From contig SHBB01000008.1 of assembly GCA_004213565.1 (NCBI GenBank), positions 1-38,956 of the forward strand: DNA of 38,956 nt, written 5' to 3'. Positions 18,726-26,311 of this stretch are shown piece by piece. The position numbers and the translations under genes are program-made. Positions within the stretch are counted from its first letter, which is position 1; every line of letters begins with the position of its first letter. The notes beneath the pieces are model-generated. The model did not search any database, was not told the origin of the DNA, and saw nothing but the letters and a program-made list of their open reading frames with translations. This stretch comes from Sandaracinaceae bacterium. Its GTDB lineage: Bacteria > Myxococcota_A > Polyangia > Polyangiales > Sandaracinaceae.

Positions 18726-19654
18726 TGATCGCCCACGCCATGTCTCAGCTCGCCACGGAGCTCGACCAGCACCGCCAGGCCCTCTTCGGGCTCTGCTATC
18801 GCATGCTCGGCTCCGCCGCCGACGCGGACGACCTCGTCCAGGACACCTTCCGACGCGCGCTCGAGCGGCCTCCGAAGGACACCGCCGCGCCGCTGCGCCC
18901 GTGGCTCGTCACCGTGGCCACGCGCCTCTGCATCGACGCGCTCCGCAAGCGCCGCCGCGAGAAGTACTTCGGCCCGTGGCTGCCGGGCCCGATCGAGACC
19001 GAGAAGGTCGTCCGGGATCTCGAGCCCGGCCCCGACGCGCGCTACGACCTCGTGGAGAGCGCGTCGCTCGCGTTCCTGATCGCGCTCGAGGCGCTCGACC
19101 CACGCCAGCGCGCCACCCTCGTGCTGCGCGACGTCATGGGGCTGACGGGGCCCGAGACCGCGGAGGCGCTCGACGTCTCGCCCGAGAACGCGCGCGTCCT
19201 CCTGCACCGCGCGCGCAAAGCGCTCGAGGGCTACGACCAGAGCCGGCGCCCGATCACCCCGGAGCTCGCGGCGAAGGTGGGCGAGGCGCTGCAGCGGCTC
19301 ACGCTCGCGCTGAGCCGCGCCGACCCCGCCGCGGTCGTGGACCTGCTCTCCGAGGACGTCCTCACCGTGCACGACGGCGGCGGCGACTACATCGCGGCGG
19401 TGCGCCCCGTCGCGGGCCGTGAGCAGGTGCTCGAGCTCTACCGGAACATCGCGGCCGTCGGCCGCCTCCCCGAGCGCGTCGCCATCCGCGAGCTGAACGG
19501 GCTGCCGGCCCTGATGGCCGTGTACGCCGAGAGCGGGCGCTACGCGCCGCGCGCCACGGTCAGCCTCCACCTCGACGCGCAGGGCCGCATCGATCGAATC
19601 TGGACCACGGTGAACGAACGCAAGCTCACTGGCGTCCCGTTCCCCGGCGCGTGA
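18725..19654 (+). CDS. ECF41-type RNA polymerase sigma factor with SnoaL/NTF2-like C-terminal domain
   Basis: A 309-residue extracytoplasmic-function sigma factor. Region 2 covers about 10-80 (LFGLCYRMLGSAADADDLVQDTF) and region 4 about 115-175 (LDPRQRATLVLRDVMGLTGPETAEAL). The linker reads YFGPWLPGP (residues 81-89), close to the ECF41/SigJ linker signature. The last 130 residues are a SnoaL-like extension with VHDGGGDY (DGGG at 217-220) and a terminal NERKL where ECF41 has an NPDKL-like motif. In this class the fused domain replaces an anti-sigma factor. The start has AGGAAGG 7 bases upstream. Its tail overlaps the convergent GNAT gene by 29 bases. Confidence 0.92.
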   Translation: MIAHAMSQLATELDQHRQALFGLCYRMLGSAADADDLVQDTFRRALERPPKDTAAPLRPWLVTVATRLCIDALRKRRREKYFGPWLPGPIETEKVVRDLEPGPDARYDLVESASLAFLIALEALDPRQRATLVLRDVMGLTGPETAEALDVSPENARVLLHRARKALEGYDQSRRPITPELAAKVGEALQRLTLALSRADPAAVVDLLSEDVLTVHDGGGDYIAAVRPVAGREQVLELYRNIAAVGRLPERVAIRELNGLPALMAVYAESGRYAPRATVSLHLDAQGRIDRIWTTVNERKLTGVPFPGA

Positions 19655-20177
19655 ACGTCCAGCGCCTCCCCTCGCAACGTACGGCCGTGAAGCCCCTCGC
19701 CTCGAAGGCAGCGCGCGGCCCCGTCCAAACCTCGGCGGGACCCAGCGCCGCCTCCGGGCGAGGGTACGCGTGGATCTCGGCGACCCCGCGCGCCTCGAGG
19801 GCGGCGATGGCGTGGTCGAGGAGCGCCGAGGCGACGCCGCGGCCGCGCGCGTCGCTCGCCACGGCCAGGCAGAGGATCGCGTACGCGGCCGCGTCTCCCA
19901 CCGGCTCGAGGCGCTGCGTGCGGAGCTTCGTCAGCGACGCGGCGGGCGCGAACCGCAGCCAACCGATGACGCTCGCGCCCTCGAGCGCGACGACTCCCTC
20001 GAGCCGATCCATCGCGGCGCTGCGCGCGGCCCGGTGGGCGCTCGCCTCCCCGTGGACCCACGTCTCGTTGGGGACGTCCTCCTCCCAGAAACGGCAGAAG
20101 CAAAACCCCTGGTCGGGGCGGTCGAAGAATTCGAGCAGCCCGCCGTACCGATCGGGAGACAGGAGCTGCACGTCCAT
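19626..20177 (-). CDS. GNAT-family N-acetyltransferase
   Basis: This 183-residue protein starts MDVQLLSPDRYGGLLEFFD. The acetyl-CoA pyrophosphate-binding motif is SDARGRGVASALLDHAI (R/Q-x-x-G-x-A form), preceded by the strand AYAILCLAVA and followed by GVAEIHAYPR. The N-terminal FCFCRFWEEDVP segment is Cys- and aromatic-rich, as in a subgroup of GNAT proteins acting on small molecules. Substrate is unknown. The open frame extends far upstream, but the GNAT fold begins at this ATG and the upstream part has no plausible protein features. It is divergent from an outer-membrane protein gene. Confidence 0.88.
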   Translation of the reverse strand: MDVQLLSPDRYGGLLEFFDRPDQGFCFCRFWEEDVPNETWVHGEASAHRAARSAAMDRLEGVVALEGASVIGWLRFAPAASLTKLRTQRLEPVGDAAAYAILCLAVASDARGRGVASALLDHAIAALEARGVAEIHAYPRPEAALGPAEVWTGPRAAFEARGFTAVRCEGRRWTFTRRGTGRQ

Positions 20178-20210
20178 TCGATGAGCATACCTCCCCACCC
20201 CGCGCGCAAG

Positions 20211-20231
20211 CGTGACGTCGTGCGCGTCACG
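20211..20231. promoter_or_regulatory. Inverted repeat CGTGACG-N7-CGTCACG in a divergent promoter region
   Basis: Perfect 7-bp arms (20211-20217, 20225-20231) lie between the divergent GNAT and outer-membrane protein genes, about 34 bases from the GNAT start. It could be an operator for either gene; no cognate regulator is known. Confidence 0.35.
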
Positions 20232-20285
20232 TGGGCGCCAGCGCGCACCCGCTGCGCGCAGAACCCACCCGCGGGGCCCCGTGGC

Positions 20286-21104
20286 ATGTGCCGTGCTGCT
20301 ACCGCGGCCATGGTTGGGAGCTGGCGCAGCGCGGCACACCGACCGACGGAGCGCGTCGGTCGCGCCGCGGCCCTCGCCGCGCTCGTCCTCGGACTCGGGT
20401 GGATCGCGACGCCGAGCGCGCACGCCCAGCTCGGACGCGCCCTCGACACGCCCGCCGCCGCGGCCCCCTCGAGCGGGACCCCCAGCGGGTGGAGCTTCGA
20501 CCTGAGCGCGCAAACCAGCGTGCCATTGTCCGTCGGCGCGGAGGCGACCCTCACCACCCCGGCGGGGCTCTTCTTCTACCTCGCGGGCGGGCACACCCCG
20601 AACGCGTACCTGAACGTCGCCTCGGGCATCCTCCGGGGCGCGGGCGTGTACCGCGAGGACCTCCAGCCCATCGTCGACGAGGCCATCGCCAACGGCGCGT
20701 GGAACGTCCGGCTCGGCGGCGGCTTCACCCTCCCGGTCGGGCTCGAGCTCTCCTTCGGCTACACGATGCTCACGGGCGACTCCGCGCTGAGCGCCGAGGC
20801 CATCGAGGCGGGCACCGGGCAGCGGCTGCGCTGGCCCGGCATGACCGAGATCCCGATCTCGATCACCATTCACGCCCTGCACGGCCGCGTCGGCTGGCGC
20901 TTCGTCGTCGACGATCACCTCGTCCTGCGGGTGGCGCTCGGCTGGACGCACGAGGTCGGCAACGAGGTCGACGCGGAGGTGCCCCAGGAGGTGCGCGACC
21001 TCCCCGGTGACCCGGCGGGATCGATCGAGTCGGACGTGTCGGACGGCATCGCCGAGTACGGCTTCAGCCCGGAGCTGCTGCTCTCGGTCGGCTACCGCTT
21101 CTGA
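20286..21104 (+). CDS. Predicted outer-membrane beta-barrel protein
   Basis: A leader (VGRAAALAALVLGLGWIATP) ends SAHAQ, giving cleavage near Ala-47 from this ATG; the ATG at 20310 is an equally good start and would give a shorter leader. The mature part has alternating strands: WSFDLSAQTSVPLSVGAEAT, WNVRLGGGFTLPVGLELSFG, IHALHGRVGWRFVVDDHLVL. It ends LLLSVGYRF with a terminal Phe, the signal recognised by the barrel assembly machinery. No named family was recognised. It is divergent from the GNAT gene and 45 bases upstream of the M29-like gene. Confidence 0.75.
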   Translation: MCRAATAAMVGSWRSAAHRPTERVGRAAALAALVLGLGWIATPSAHAQLGRALDTPAAAAPSSGTPSGWSFDLSAQTSVPLSVGAEATLTTPAGLFFYLAGGHTPNAYLNVASGILRGAGVYREDLQPIVDEAIANGAWNVRLGGGFTLPVGLELSFGYTMLTGDSALSAEAIEAGTGQRLRWPGMTEIPISITIHALHGRVGWRFVVDDHLVLRVALGWTHEVGNEVDAEVPQEVRDLPGDPAGSIESDVSDGIAEYGFSPELLLSVGYRF

Positions 21105-21149
21105 GTCGCGCCTTCCGGTCGAAGGCGACGCCGACGTATCCTCGCGGAC

Positions 21150-22166
21150 GTGTCCGAGAAGCTGCGCCGAGGCGCCGACAACGTCGTCCAGCACGTCTTG
21201 CAGGTGAAGCAGGGAGAGCGCGTCGCCCTCTTCGAGTGGGAGGCGGCGCGGTTCCGGACCGTCTTCCGTGACGCCGTCCGGCGCGCGGGGGGCGAGCCCG
21301 TCGAGGTCGACGCGCGTGATCTCGCCCGATCGAGCGAGGCGGACGCCACCCGCGCCCTCGCCGACCGCCTCGACGGCGCCGTCGCGTCCATCCTCTGCGC
21401 CGAGCACGGGATCCCGCCCGCGCTCTCGATGGCCGTGCTCGCCGTCGCGTCCCGCGCGAAGCTCCGACACCTGCACCTGACCCGCATCGACGAGCGCCTC
21501 TTCAGCCAGTCCTACCGCGCCGACCCGCTGCGCATCGCGAAGCTCAACGCGCGCGTGGTGGAGGCGATCGAGGCCGCCGGCAGCCTGCACGCCACCAGCC
21601 CCGCGGGCACCGACGTGCACATCGGCGTCTCCTCGCGTTACCCGCTCCTCAGCTCGGATGGGCGCCCGAGCCCCGGCAACCCCGACAACCTCCCGTCGGG
21701 GAGCGTGCTCTTCCACCCGGCGACGGTGGACGGCGTGTTCGTGGCCGACCGCGGGGCGCTCGGCGCCATCCGCCCCGACCCGGCCGAGCTCCGCCGGCAC
21801 CCTCTCCACGTCCACCTCGAGCGCGGGCGCGCCGTGCGCTTCGAGAGCACCGACGACGACATCGCGGCCATGGCGCGCGAGTACGCCGAGCAGCACGCAG
21901 ACGCCACGCGCGTCGGCATCGTCGCCTTCCCCACCAACTACGTGATCCGCTCGGAGACGCGCCTCGAGGTGCAGGACGCGCTCTTGCCGGGCCTGAACAT
22001 CATCCTCGGCTTCTCGCATCACCGCGCCACGCGCGCGCCGTACCAGTGCCCCATCCAGCTGCGCCTCTTCGGGCGGCGCCTCGACGTGCGCGCGGGCGAG
22101 ACGGCGCTCGTCGAGCAGGGCCGGCACGCGGAGGCGCTCGCGGCCGAGGTCGATCTCTTCCGCTGA
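21150..22166 (+). CDS. Aminopeptidase T (M29)-like protein
   Basis: This 338-residue protein with a GTG start (MSEKLRRGADNVVQHVLQVK) has an N-terminal alpha/beta half with the conserved QGERVALFEWE strand. The core SPAGTDVHIGVSS... GNPDNLPSGSVLFHPATVDG corresponds to the PEGT...GN..NLP.GEV region of M29 metallopeptidases and their relatives. The C-terminal segment ETRLEVQDALLPG...ILGFSHH holds the only Glu/His cluster that could bind metal. The full M29 set of metal ligands could not be confirmed by eye, so it may be a non-peptidase relative. It ends 9 bases from the convergent membrane-protein gene. Confidence 0.65.
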   Translation: MSEKLRRGADNVVQHVLQVKQGERVALFEWEAARFRTVFRDAVRRAGGEPVEVDARDLARSSEADATRALADRLDGAVASILCAEHGIPPALSMAVLAVASRAKLRHLHLTRIDERLFSQSYRADPLRIAKLNARVVEAIEAAGSLHATSPAGTDVHIGVSSRYPLLSSDGRPSPGNPDNLPSGSVLFHPATVDGVFVADRGALGAIRPDPAELRRHPLHVHLERGRAVRFESTDDDIAAMAREYAEQHADATRVGIVAFPTNYVIRSETRLEVQDALLPGLNIILGFSHHRATRAPYQCPIQLRLFGRRLDVRAGETALVEQGRHAEALAAEVDLFR

Positions 22167-22175
22167 CCCCGTCTA

Positions 22176-22844
22176 TCAGTCGCGCGCGTGCCGATCCCAG
22201 ATCGGCGGGCGCGCCAGGCCCTCGCCGGTCCACTCGAGCGTGAGCTGATAGCGGTACGTCGCGCTCCGGAACGGCGGCACCCGCAGGGACGAGAACGCGT
22301 CCCGCAGGCAATCGACGGTCTGCGCCGGGTAGCCGTCGTGCTCCGAGACGTTCCACAGCTCCACGTCGTGCACGGCGCCGTCGAGCCCCTGGAAGAGCAG
22401 CTGCGCCTGGATGCGCGCGTGACGCCCCTCGGGCAGGCAGCCGTCGAGCGTGGGCATGCGAGCCTCGACCTCGGTGTCGATCTCCACCCGGGCCGGCGCC
22501 ACGCGATGAGCGCTGGGCAGCCCGCGCGCGGTCTCCACCACGGGCACCTTCTCGCGGGCGAGGAGCGAGACGCCCGTGGCCACGATCGCGCCCGCCGCGA
22601 CCAGCAAACCGAGGGTGACCAGCGCGACGCGGACCGTCACCCCCTTGCGAGGCGCGGGGAGCTTGCCGTCGAGCCGCGCGAGCAGCCGCTCGAGCGCCTC
22701 CCGGTCCTCGTCCATGCGCGCGCGCGCCTCGAGCAGCTCGCGCTGCAGCCCCTCGAGCTCCTCTTTCGAGACCGCCCCCGCCGCCTGCCGCTCGAGCTCG
22801 GCGATCCGGTCCTTCAGCGCTTGCCGGTCATCTCGGTAGGTCAT
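22176..22844 (-). CDS. Coiled-coil membrane protein with AgmX/TonB-like C-terminal domain
   Basis: Of 222 residues, the first 65 form a strongly charged coiled coil (LKDRIAELERQAAGAVSKEE, LEGLQRELLEARARMDEDRE). One membrane span follows (VALVTLGLLVAAGAIVATGV). The periplasmic part (about 95-215) includes DGCLPEGRHARIQAQLLFQG...TVDCLRDAFSSLRVPPF. The spaced cysteines with SLRVPPF are typical of the AgmX/PglI C-terminal type found in myxobacterial envelope proteins and related to TonB. A structural or motility-linked role is possible. The start codon faces the 42-bp repeat region. Confidence 0.7.
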   Translation of the reverse strand: MTYRDDRQALKDRIAELERQAAGAVSKEELEGLQRELLEARARMDEDREALERLLARLDGKLPAPRKGVTVRVALVTLGLLVAAGAIVATGVSLLAREKVPVVETARGLPSAHRVAPARVEIDTEVEARMPTLDGCLPEGRHARIQAQLLFQGLDGAVHDVELWNVSEHDGYPAQTVDCLRDAFSSLRVPPFRSATYRYQLTLEWTGEGLARPPIWDRHARD

Positions 22845-22923
22845 GCCGCTTCAGCCTACGACACCGCCCACGACGTTCGCTTGGGCTCGTGCCGAGGATC
22901 GCGGGGCGAGCCACCCCCCCTCC

Positions 22924-23049
22924 GCGTTGGTTTCGACCAATCGGGAGAGGGTGAACACCCTCGCGACCCTGGTTTCGACCAGTCATCACAGGGTGAACAC
23001 CCTCTCGGCGCTGGTTTCACCTCGTCGGTCGAGGGTAGGTCTGCTCGAG
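22924..23049. repeat. Three 42-bp tandem repeats made of alternating small hairpins
   Basis: Units occupy 22924-22965, 22966-23007 and 23008-23049. Units 1 and 2 each hold two hairpins: TTGGT-TTCG-ACCAA or CTGGT-TTCG-ACCAG, then GAGGGTG-AA-CACCCTC or AGGGTG-AA-CACCCT. The first stem changes on both sides between units (T/A to C/G), keeping pairing. Unit 3 is degraded. The repeats lie between the starting end of the coiled-coil protein gene and the 3' end of the gene at 23063, both on the minus strand. Confidence 0.8.
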
Positions 23050-23062
23050 GAGGACATGGCCA

Positions 23063-23596
23063 TCACGGCGCCCGCCCCCGAGCAGCCGCGGGTGCGAAGT
23101 AGGCGCACCGAAGAGCGCGCCACCTCTCGAGATCCGCGAAGTCCCCCGCCGCTTCGCAGTCCCTCAGGTAGCGCGCCGCTCGCGCGGCCTCGGGGTCGTC
23201 GAGGGAGTCGAGGTGAGCCAGCGTCTCGCGAGCTCCGGCGCCGACGACGAACTGCACGTCGAGCCCGACACCGGTGTCGAAGTTCGTCCGCTTCGCGCGC
23301 CAGATCCGCAAGGAGTCCTCGACGAAGCCGAAGGCCGACAGGAGCAGCGCGCACCAGTAGAGCTGCTCGAAGTCGTAGTCGTCGTCGTCCTTCAGCCGCT
23401 GATCGACCTCGTGCCTCAGCAGGACGCGCAGCAGCGGAGCCTGCGCGGGCGACGGACGGACGTGCATCTCCGCGTACAGGCGGGCGCGGCGGCGCGGGTC
23501 ACTCAGGAGCGACTCCGCCTGGCTCGAGGCTAACCAGGCGGCCGTCGGTACGTTCCCGTCGAGGAGGGCGACGATAGCGGGTTCGAGGGGAGGCAA
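23063..23596 (-). CDS. Hypothetical helical protein downstream of the SctR/FliP-type gene
   Basis: About 177 residues with a TTG start inferred at 23596, since no ATG or GTG lies in frame near the beginning. It has coding character: biased composition, a hydrophobic helix (LYWCALLLSAFGFVEDSLRI) and charged repeats (RHEVDQRLKDDDDYDFEQ). No signal peptide or known domain was recognised. It may be a HEAT- or ankyrin-like scaffold. Its start is 15 bases past the stop of the export protein gene, so translational coupling is likely. The open frame continues upstream without a stop into that gene, so an earlier non-standard start cannot be excluded. Confidence 0.6.
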   Translation of the reverse strand: MPPLEPAIVALLDGNVPTAAWLASSQAESLLSDPRRRARLYAEMHVRPSPAQAPLLRVLLRHEVDQRLKDDDDYDFEQLYWCALLLSAFGFVEDSLRIWRAKRTNFDTGVGLDVQFVVGAGARETLAHLDSLDDPEAARAARYLRDCEAAGDFADLERWRALRCAYFAPAAARGRAP

Positions 23597-23610
23597 AGGA
23601 TGCGACTTGA

Positions 23611-24384
23611 CTATGCGTATCCGAGCACGAGCGCTCTGGCGAGCAGATACCAGCCGTCGACGAGGACGAAGAGCAGGAGCTTGAAGGGCATGCTGACCTG
23701 GGTGGGCGAGAGCATGTGCATGCCGAGGGACATCAGCACGTTGCTCACCACGAGGTCGACGACGAGGAAGGGGAGGAAGACGAGGAAGCCGATCTGGAAC
23801 GCCTCGCCCAGCTCCGTGATGAGGAAGCTCGGCAGGAGCACGAGCAGGTCGTCCTCGCTCACCCGGTCCCGCTGGTCGGCGGGGCGCGCGCGCTGCGCGA
23901 GATCGAAGAACAGCTCGCGCTCGCGCGCGCCCGCGTTGCGCGAGAGGAATGACTTCAGCGGGACGAGCCCCGCGCTCACCGCCTCGCCCAGCGCCTCGAA
24001 GTCGGACAGGGGATCGTGTGGATCGACGCGCGCCGCGGCCGGGCCCGCCTCGTCGGCGATCTGCTCGCCCACCGGGGCCATCACGTAGAGGGTCAGGATC
24101 GCCGCGAGCGCCGCGATCACCGTGCCGCTCGGGACCTGCCCCGTGCCGAGCGCGTTGCGCAGGATCGAGAAGACCACCGCGATCTTCACGAAGCTCGTGG
24201 TGGTCATGAAGACGAACGGCAGGAGGGTCAGGGCGCCGATCGTGACGAGGGTGACGACGGGCTGAGAGGTGCCTTCGGTCGTCTGCGCCGAGGCGCTCGA
24301 CGACAAGAGGAGCGCGAAGACGGGGAGCGCCCCGAGGCCGATCCCTCGCGCCACCTGCGCGCATCTGCTCCGGCCTCGTCCCAC
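23611..24384 (-). CDS. SctR/FliP-family type III export apparatus membrane protein
   Basis: Part of the export gate of flagellar and non-flagellar type III secretion. A leader (GALPVFALLLSSSASAQ) precedes the first spans (TLVTIGALTLLPFVFMTTTS, KIAVVFSILRNALG). A periplasmic region follows, about residues 110-180. The family signature then runs FQIGFLVFLPFLVVDLVVSN...MSLGMHMLSPTQVSMPFKLL, ending LFVLVDGW. The MLSPTQVSMPFKLL form suits SctR at least as well as FliP. The GTG start could instead be the internal GTG at 24354. At 257 residues it is normal length for FliP. None of its obligate partners (SctS, T, U, V or FliQ, R, FlhB, FlhA) is in the window. Confidence 0.88.
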   Translation of the reverse strand: MGRGRSRCAQVARGIGLGALPVFALLLSSSASAQTTEGTSQPVVTLVTIGALTLLPFVFMTTTSFVKIAVVFSILRNALGTGQVPSGTVIAALAAILTLYVMAPVGEQIADEAGPAAARVDPHDPLSDFEALGEAVSAGLVPLKSFLSRNAGARERELFFDLAQRARPADQRDRVSEDDLLVLLPSFLITELGEAFQIGFLVFLPFLVVDLVVSNVLMSLGMHMLSPTQVSMPFKLLLFVLVDGWYLLARALVLGYA

Positions 24385-24418
24385 GGCCGGCGAGCATCCC
24401 GCCCGGCCGCACGGGATG

Positions 24419-25453
24419 TCAACGCGCGTGCGCGATGCGCGCCTCGGCGCGGCGGATGGCGTGCGTGATGGGCGGCTCTCCCGTGCGCGCCGCGTCCTCG
24501 AGCACGAGGAGCGCGGTCTGGCGGAGGGTGTCGACCAGGTTCTGCCGATCCTCCTGGCCCATGCCCATGACCGTGCGGCCGATGCCCTCGATCACCGCGC
24601 CCGCGCTCGAGAGGAGGTCGGGCACGAAGGTCACGCCGCGGCGCTGCAGCGCCTCGTCGACGTCGAGGCCGGTGGTGATGTTGTTCGCGCCGCCGACGAT
24701 GGCCCACGCCCGCAGCCGCTGGGCGACGTCGAGGCTCAGCACGTCGCCCACCGCGCACGGCGAGAGCAGGTCGACGTCTTCGTAGAGGATGTCCTCGGGC
24801 GCGACGATCTCGGCCCCGATCTCGTCGGCGATCTGCGCCGCGCGCGCCTCGTCCACGTCGGCGATGCAGACCCGCGCGCCGGCCTCGGTGAAGGCGCGCG
24901 CGACGGCAGCCCCGATGTCTCCGACGCCCTGCACCGCGGCGCGCAGCCCGCTGAGCCCCGGGCGGCCCTTCACGTCGGCGATCGCCTCCGCGCAGCGCAG
25001 CACCCCGCGCGCGACCGAGCCGGAGAGGGTGGCGGTGTCGGCGTGCACGTAGCGCGAGCCCATCGCGGCGAGGTCCGCGTCGGTCGTGCCGTAGTCACCC
25101 GCGGTCCGGAGATCGCCGTCGAGCGAGTCGACGAGGCGACCGAGCGCGGCGAAGGCCTCCTCGCGCTTCAACGCGGGGCTCGCGCGCACCACGACCTTGC
25201 CGCCGCCCGCGTCGATGCCGCCGAGCGCGCACTTGTAGGTCATCGCGCGGGCCAGCCGGCAGGCGTCTTCGGCCACCGCGAGCTCCGAGGCGTAGGCGCG
25301 CGTGCGCACCCCGCCCGCGGCCGGGCCGAGCACGGTGCTGTCGAGCACGACGTAGGCGAGCAGCCCGAGCTCCGGCTCGTAGATGCGCTCCACGCGCTCG
25401 GGACCGAGCTCCCGCACGCGGGCCGCGACGTCCTGGGGCAACGCTCCGTTCAT
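24419..25453 (-). CDS. Leu/Glu/Phe/Val dehydrogenase family protein
   Basis: An NAD(P)-linked amino acid dehydrogenase fold of 344 residues, with GAGGAGGAG 5 bases before the ATG. The N-terminal domain holds MTYKCALGGIDAGGGKVVV, with both family lysines (substrate lysine in MTYK, catalytic lysine in GGGK), and GDYGTTDADL, matching the EDVGTT region. The Rossmann half begins LRAAVQGVGDIGAAVA. Two leucine-dehydrogenase features differ: the GNPSPVTAYGV loop is shortened to SGSVARGV, and the NAGG motif reads SAGA. The substrate may therefore not be leucine or valine. It lies upstream of the export gene in the same direction. Confidence 0.85.
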   Translation of the reverse strand: MNGALPQDVAARVRELGPERVERIYEPELGLLAYVVLDSTVLGPAAGGVRTRAYASELAVAEDACRLARAMTYKCALGGIDAGGGKVVVRASPALKREEAFAALGRLVDSLDGDLRTAGDYGTTDADLAAMGSRYVHADTATLSGSVARGVLRCAEAIADVKGRPGLSGLRAAVQGVGDIGAAVARAFTEAGARVCIADVDEARAAQIADEIGAEIVAPEDILYEDVDLLSPCAVGDVLSLDVAQRLRAWAIVGGANNITTGLDVDEALQRRGVTFVPDLLSSAGAVIEGIGRTVMGMGQEDRQNLVDTLRQTALLVLEDAARTGEPPITHAIRRAEARIAHAR

Positions 25454-25610
25454 GCACGCTCCTCCTCTCGGGCCGAGAAGCCTAGCAGCCCCGCGCCGCA
25501 CATCGGGCGCCTGTCTTCTGTCCCTGTGAAGTTGAACCGGAGCCGAAGCACGCCTGAAACAGGCCACGAAAAGTCTCCCGCGGTCCTTCCGTGGCCCTAG
25601 GATCGCGGGG

Positions 25611-26219
25611 ATGGAATTGCCGCCCGAGACCGCGCGCGCCCTCGACCTGGTCGGGGAGCACTGCGATCTCGAGGCGCGCCTGCCGCTCATCCCGCCCAGC
25701 GCGCAGCTCCGCGGGGTCTGGTTTCGGCTCCTCGAGCGTCAGCTGGGTCAGCGCGGGCTCCTCGATCGCTACCGCGAGATGTTCCCCGGGCCCAGCCCGA
25801 GCTCGCTCGCGTTTCACCCGGTCGCGCAGTTCCTGCCCCGCGCCGCCGTGGCGGGCGCGCTCGTCGCCGGGCCCGAGCGGCTCCACGAGGGGCTGTTCAC
25901 GCTCACCCGGGACAACTCGGCCGGCTTCGCCAACACGCTGTTCGCGCGCACGCTGCTCAAGTTCCTGGCCAACGACCCGCGCAAGCTCACCGAGCAGGCG
26001 GTCGCGAGCCGACGCCAGACGACCACCTATGGCAGCTGGGAGCTGACCGACTCCGGCGACGACTTCATCGAGGTCCGCCTCCGCGAGGAGTACGTGTGGA
26101 TCGAGTCGTACATGCGCGGCGCGGCGCACGGGAGCTACGTGCGCTTCGGAGAGACCGTCCAGTCCGAAGCAACTCTCGATGACCGCTTCCACGGGGTGAT
26201 CCGCGTCTGGTGGTCCTGA
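25611..26219 (+). CDS. Probable myxobacterial DUF2378 (TIGR02265-like) protein
   Basis: 202 residues, no signal peptide, starting MELPPETARALDLVGEHCDLE. The pattern RGVWFRLLERQLGQRGLLDR near the front, an Ala-rich central stretch (PRAAVAGALVAGPERLHEGL), and FANTLFARTLLKFLANDPRK resembles the DUF2378 family known mainly from Myxococcales. That assignment is by memory of the pattern and is tentative; the family has no known activity. The C-terminal half is beta-rich (SWELTDSGDDFIEVRLREEY). It is divergent from the dehydrogenase gene and followed by a hairpin. Confidence 0.6.
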   Translation: MELPPETARALDLVGEHCDLEARLPLIPPSAQLRGVWFRLLERQLGQRGLLDRYREMFPGPSPSSLAFHPVAQFLPRAAVAGALVAGPERLHEGLFTLTRDNSAGFANTLFARTLLKFLANDPRKLTEQAVASRRQTTTYGSWELTDSGDDFIEVRLREEYVWIESYMRGAAHGSYVRFGETVQSEATLDDRFHGVIRVWWS

Positions 26220-26222
26220 CGC

Positions 26223-26249
26223 GGCGCCTGTGAGCAAGCGCTCGGCGCC
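26223..26249 (+). terminator. Hairpin after the DUF2378-like gene
   Basis: GGCGCC (26223-26228) pairs with GGCGCC (26244-26249). Inside, GAGC-AAGC-GCTC forms a second short stem. It starts 3 bases after the stop codon. There is no T-tract, so terminator function is inferred from position. Confidence 0.4.
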
Positions 26250-26267
26250 CCCCTCCAACAACCTCGC

Positions 26268-26311
26268 GACCGCGCCGTTTACGGCGCGCGGTCCCGCGGG
26301 GTGCGCGGGAC
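26268..26311 (+). promoter_or_regulatory. Two abutting leader hairpins that share bases, upstream of the ThDP enzyme
   Basis: Hairpin 1 pairs GACCGCGCCGT (26268-26278) with 26281-26293, with a 2-base bulge. Hairpin 2 pairs GTCCCGCG (26291-26298) with CGCGGGAC (26304-26311) around GGGTG. They compete for 26291-26293, so they cannot both form fully. The GGGAGGA ribosome-binding site begins 1 base after hairpin 2. The motif is consistent with attenuation or an RNA switch, but no known riboswitch class was recognised. Confidence 0.4.

Noticed and set aside
20178-22127. Upstream extension of the GNAT frame and its long minus-strand continuation
   Set aside because: The GNAT fold starts at the ATG of 20177. 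The extension is antisense to a signal-peptide-bearing barrel gene and the M29-like gene.
22924-23049. CRISPR array
   Set aside because: Units are contiguous with no unique spacers, number only three, and no cas gene is near.
22843-23577. Plus-strand open frame encoding 14-residue LVST...RVNTL repeats
   Set aside because: The repeat region is better explained by DNA or RNA hairpins. The rest of the frame is Arg-rich shadow antisense to the gene at 23063-23596, and no ribosome-binding site is present.
25480-25610. Sigma-70 promoter TTGAAC-N17-TGAAAC and a short GCCTG-AAA-CAGGC hairpin in the divergent gap
   Set aside because: The -10 match is only 3 of 6 and the hairpin stem is only 5 bp. 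Neither stands out from chance.
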